Shown: positions 63,501 to 64,000 of the stretch, piece by piece
Layout: every line of letters begins with the position of its first letter
How positions within the stretch are numbered: the first letter of the stretch is position 1
Source of the DNA: Microlunatus soli
Lineage (GTDB): Bacteria; Actinomycetota; Actinomycetes; Propionibacteriales; Propionibacteriaceae
Direction of reading: 5' to 3'
NCBI RefSeq assembly: GCF_900105385.1
Contig: NZ_LT629772.1
Location: 6,668,915-6,732,914 of the forward strand
DNA length: 64,000 nucleotides
Program-made: the position numbers and the translations under genes
Notes under the pieces: model-generated
What the model was told of the DNA's origin: nothing
What the model saw: only the letters and a program-made list of their open reading frames with translations
The model's database searches: none

Positions 63501-64000
63501 ACTCCGACCAGCCGGGTGACTCCGACCAGCCGGGTGACTCCGACCAGCCGGGCGATTCCGACCAGCCGGGTGACTCCGACCAGCCGGGTGACTCCGACGG
63601 CAAGGTCTCGATTGAGGTGACCGACATCCAGGTCAATGGGGAGTCCGCTTCCCAGGCCCCTGGCCCGCAGTCGGCACCTGGTGACCAGGTCGACATCAAT
63701 GTCACGGTGAACAACACCGGCGACACCAACATCGACCAACTCGGCGGCACCACTGGCCTGTCCTGCCAGGACAGCTCCATCGCTGCCGGCGATTCCACGG
63801 TTTGCGGGATTGAGTACACCCCGCAAAACGAGGGTCAATACACAACCCAGGTGACGATCGTCGCAGCCGGGCCCGACGGGTCCACCAGCTCCGCGACCGG
63901 CACTGCCTATTTCCAGATCACCACCAACTCCGACCAGCCGGGTGACTCCGACCAGCCGGGTGACTCCGACCAGCCGGGTGACTCCGACCAGCCGGGTGAC
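54515..64000 (+). CDS. Giant secreted two-cysteine tandem-repeat protein (3' end beyond window)
   Basis: An open reading frame of at least 3162 codons with no stop before the window edge. The product begins with a signal peptide (WAAAIAGGILALGGTLAHA|DN, cleavage about residue 32) and then DGLVSGLTKTVDETV, the same motif as the preceding gene. Architecture: Ser/Glu/Lys-rich segment (about 40-490); VTGG/VGQV repeats (about 493-850); linker; 28 copies of a two-Cys module (about 1070-2848); then SDQPGD arrays with Ig-like modules (2849 on). Cysteines occur only in the repeats and Ig modules, apart from one in the signal peptide. GTG 54515 is preferred (GGGAG RBS 54504-54508); ATG 54500 is the alternative. 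Probably a surface or matrix protein. Confidence 0.85.
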   Translation, partial: MREVCSRGLRRTAWAAAIAGGILALGGTLAHADNGSPPGSDDSQDGLVSGLTKTVDETVSDTTKPVTSSLKGQSESNESDESTATKASDHSQPARSTVKLQKSSSGSSTAHEAPAHEAKSGSTEPAAAKTSSLSSEAKSTSKAQEQGGSSQEQSSTSKSDSEPVKATKVHTAEATSSQDNATSDGSESQPKHAKASHEDESTAAAPKHAADSQKMETTDAAPKHAADDDNATPTTKIATASKSTTDEDSAASTKSDKSVKVTTLSDDKAGTEAVKAEPVKTSATDEATAENTDESNDASPAAEEQPVKATSETDESSNNDDADVTIQDNDSDGLVSGVVGEVDNTTGGLLGGLPVVGDTTDKVAATADGAAGSATGASADASANLDDQQSGAIKVAAGEPTSDSTDNSAQLKAEAGTTDDLLGDHSVNAESSGKDVQISTTNDKSTIAADPETVSAALDEAKDVAAAGEVHATDVDANTGATRGDSESSDDPVSSVTGGDSPVKTVTDTVGGVTGGNDPVQLVTNTVGQVESDPVGTVTQEVGQVENDPVDTVTGTVGQVTGDGSPLNVVGGVTGGNDPVKTVTDTVGGVTGGGSPLNVVGGVTGGNDPVKLVTDTVGGVTGGGSPLNVVGSVTGGSDPVQLVTNTVGQVESDPVGTVTTEVGQLSNDPVGTVTGTVDGATGGLAGGGGPLALVTGGNEPLELVTGTTGKGSGGGSPLDVVGSVTGGSDPVQLVTGTVGQVTGGGSPLETVGKVTGGNSPVALVTGTVGQVTGGGSPLQTVGKVTGGNSPVALVTGTVGQVTGGGSPLQTVGKITGGSPVQAVGNLTSGTPLEAVTNTVGQLQGGGIISKLTGTTGDPLSTAVQKVPGSGELTAVTTDPVGSVEGATGAVTGDVQPNGQVQSTSQQVGPSSDMAAANAQTAAGSDESSANATSNGGASAPVLDIPIQATDSGSADSGILTAIGNAGTDTAAAPVAATGGASVGGTSGTSSVTTNTPQVTTQGDVSHSTTTTTVNRPRQSHQVSSSSESTSGGESDDSDPQIVPISAPAPDVTIQDGNVLPSDNGVAGSGDTDVASQQTITLVGGMQQNPCGAQEASLFFVNTTDWGTCAGDSTNVVGNTAAGNTAAGVAGSGDTDVASQQTITAIGGMQQNPCGAQEASLFFVNTTDWGTCAGDSTNVVGNTAAGTAGVAGGSGSTDVASQQTITAIGGMQQNPCGAQEASLFFVNTTDWGTCAGDNSNVVAGGTAAGDTAAGTVAGNGSGSTDVASQQTITAIGGMQQNPCGAQEASLFFVNTTDWGTCAGDSTNVVGNTAAGNTAAGVAGSGDTDVASQQTITLVGGMQQNPCGAQEASLFFVNTTDWGTCAGDDSVAVTTGDTAAGTAGVAGGSGSTDVASQQTITAIGGMQQNPCGAQEASLFFVNTTDWGTCAGDSTNVVGNTAAGNTAAGVAGSGDTDVASQQTITLVGGMQQNPCGAQEASLFFVNTTDWGTCAGDDSVAVTTGDTAAGTAGVAGGSGSTDVASQQTITAIGGMQQNPCGAQEASLFFVNTTDWGTCAGDSTNVVGNTAAGNTAAGVAGSGDTDVASQQTITAIGGMQQNPCGAQEASLFFVNTTDWGTCAGDNSNVVAGGTAAGTVAGNGSGSTDVASQQTITAIGGMQQNPCGAQEASLFFVNTTDWGTCAGDSTNVVGNTAAGNTAAGVAGSGDTDVASQQTITLVGGMQQNPCGAQEASLFFVNTTDWGTCAGDDSVAVTTGDTAAGTAGVAGGSGSTDVASQQTITAIGGMQQNPCGAQEASLFFVNTTDWGTCAGDSTNVVGNTAAGNTAAGVAGSGDTDVASQQTITLVGGMQQNPCGAQEASLFFVNTTDWGTCAGDDSVAVTTGNTAAGTAGVAGGSGSTDVASQQTITAIGGMQQNPCGAQEASLFFVNTTDWGTCAGDSTNVVGNTAAGTAGVAGGSGSTDVASQQTITAIGGMQQNPCGAQEASLFFVNTTDWGTCAGDDSVAVTTGDTAAGTAGVAGGSGSTDVASQQTITAIGGMQQNPCGAQEASLFFVNTTDWGTCAGDNSNVVAGGTAAGDTAAGTVAGNGSGSTDVASQQTITAIGGMQQNPCGAQEASLFFVNTTDWGTCAGDNSNVVAGGTAAGDTAAGTVAGNGSGSTDVASQQTITAIGGMQQNPCGAQEASLFFVNTTDWGTCAGDNSNVVAGGTAAGDTAAGTVAGNGSGSTDVASQQTITAIGGMQQNPCGAQEASLFFVNTTDWGTCAGDSTNVVGNTAAGNTAAGVAGSGDTDVASQQTITAIGGMQQNPCGAQEASLFFVNTTDWGTCAGDNSNVVAGGTAAGDTAAGTVAGNGSGSTDVASQQTITAIGGMQQNPCGAQEASLFFVNTTDWGTCAGDNSNVVAGGTAAGDTAAGTVAGNGSGSTDVASQQTITAIGGMQQNPCGAQEASLFFVNTTDWGTCAGDSTNVVGNTAAGNTAAGVAGSGDTDVASQQTITAIGGMQQNPCGAQEASLFFVNTTDWGTCAGDSTNVVGNTAAGNTAAGVAGSGDTDVASQQTITAIGGMQQNPCGAQEASLFFVNTTDWGTCAGDNSNVVAGGTAAGDTAAGTVAGNGSGSTDVASQQTITAIGGMQQNPCGAQEASLFFVNTTDWGTCAGDSTNVVAGNTSADSATGIPAGAGSSDLASQQTITAVGGMQQNPCGAQEASLFFVNTTDWGTCGGDSNVVAGNTSADSATGIPAGAGSSDLASQQTITLVGGMQQNPCGMQAASLLFTTSQDFGTCGGDGVSSGSTSGNAGNAGVNANDIASQQTITLVGGMQQNPCGMQAASLLFVNSQDFGTCGGDQQGVPTQGGSDQPGDSDQPGDSDQPGDSDQPGDSDGKVSIEVTDIQVNGESASQAPGPQSAPGDQVDINVTVNNTGDTNIDQLGGTTGLSCQDSSIAAGDSTVCGIEYTPQNEGQYTTQVTIVAAGPDGSTSSATGTAYFQITTNSDQPGDSDQPGDSDQPGDSDQPGDSDQPGDSDQPGDSDQPGDSDGKVSIEVTDIQVNGESASQAPGPQSAPGDQVDINVTVNNTGDTNIDQLGGTTGLSCQDSSIAAGDSTVCGIEYTPQNEGQYTTQVTIVAAGPDGSTSSATGTAYFQITTNSDQPGDSDQPGDSDQPGDSDQPGD
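55990..57062 (+). repeat. VTGG/VGQV glycine-rich repeats
   Basis: Degenerate units coding for GGGSPLxxVGxVTGGxDPVxLVTxTVGQV recur from 55990 to 57062; pairs such as the blocks at about 56820-56880 and 56900-56960 are almost identical at base level. Confidence 0.75.
57722..63040 (+). repeat. 28-copy array of a roughly 63-residue two-cysteine module
   Basis: Consensus DVASQQTITAIGGMQQNPC then GAQEASLFFVNTTDWGTCAG, joined by 20-27-residue linkers. Copies begin near 57728, 57917, 58100, 58301, 58493, 58683, 58873, 59065 and so on to about 62917. Core modules 1-26 are nearly identical in bases; 27 and 28 differ (NTTDWGTC replaced by SQDFGTC, with CGMQAASLLF). Cys-to-Cys spacing is 19 residues in every copy. 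Confidence 0.92.
63059..63130 (+). repeat. SDQPGD hexapeptide repeats, first array (4 copies)
   Basis: Four 18-bp units TCCGACCAGCCGGG(C/T)GA(T/C) in exact register with the reading frame, before the first Ig-like module. Confidence 0.9.
63131..63592 (+). repeat. 462-bp duplicated unit, copy 1 (Ig-like module plus seven SDQPGD units)
   Basis: Encodes a roughly 112-residue module beginning SDGKVSIEVTDIQVNGESAS with two Cys (GLSCQDSS and STVCGIEY), then seven 18-bp SDQPGD units (63467-63592). It is repeated in the next 462 bp. Confidence 0.9.
63593..64000 (+). repeat. 462-bp duplicated unit, copy 2 (cut by window edge)
   Basis: By eye identical to copy 1 through the module (63593-63928) and the first four SDQPGD units (63929-64000); the window ends inside the hexapeptide array. 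Confidence 0.88.

Overview
The window is high-GC DNA with actinobacterial habits: frequent GTG starts, ATGA/GTGA start-stop overlaps, TANNNT -10 boxes lying 6-8 nt before start codons (leaderless mRNAs), and the actinobacterial gene order hemE - DUF3000 - RNase D - fadA - fadB - dxs. The coproporphyrin-type haem genes (hemE, cgoX/hemY, hemQ) and SatD, LigD-polymerase and sirA-cysH genes also fit an actinomycete. I would guess a Propionibacteriales member (Microlunatus-like), but the window holds no rRNA or other decisive marker.

Layout. 1-9.6 kb: an IclR regulator (cut by the window edge) beside an orphan sugar-binding lipoprotein, then small regulator-plus-target pairs with visible operators (MarR/azoreductase; TetR/ABC exporter; MerR/quinone oxidoreductase), an unknown protein and a PhyH-type dioxygenase. 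9.7-10.4 kb: four tRNA genes (Val-CAC on the minus strand; Gly-GCC, Cys-GCA and Val-GAC on the plus strand). 11.0-14.3 kb: a complete carbohydrate ABC importer without its ATPase. 14.5-16.5 kb: SatD, a membrane protein and a small protein. 16.5-20.4 kb: a four-gene operon (DhaK-DhaL kinase, RpiB-like and TPI-like isomerases, DeoR repressor) that matches erythrulose/tetritol catabolism. 20.8-28.5 kb: amidase, dipeptide-type ABC importer with a fused DppD-DppF ATPase, and a P1/DmpA peptidase, which together suggest import and hydrolysis of an amide or peptide substrate.

29.6-34.2 kb: assimilatory sulfate reduction (sirA, zinc-ribbon protein, 4Fe-4S-type cysH, cysC, a CbiX-like protein) preceded by a probable cysteine leader peptide/attenuator. 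34.2-49.4 kb: mostly housekeeping genes (RibD-like reductase, LigD-type polymerase, MsrB, haem operon, RNase D, FadAB, Dxs, SOD), broken up by a family of dispersed palindromic repeats and a 135-bp nested hairpin.

49.4-64 kb is different. After about 1.4 kb without a supportable gene there is a strong sigma-70-type promoter and then two secreted, low-complexity, repeat-rich proteins. The second starts at 54515 and stays open to the window edge (at least 3162 codons). It carries 28 tandem copies of a two-cysteine module of about 63 residues, whose Cys-to-Cys spacing resembles the streptomycete chaplin domain, followed by exact 462-bp duplications of an Ig-like module joined by SDQPGD linkers. 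It is the most likely undescribed system here: a giant, probably disulfide-bonded surface or matrix fibre protein that evolves by recombination.
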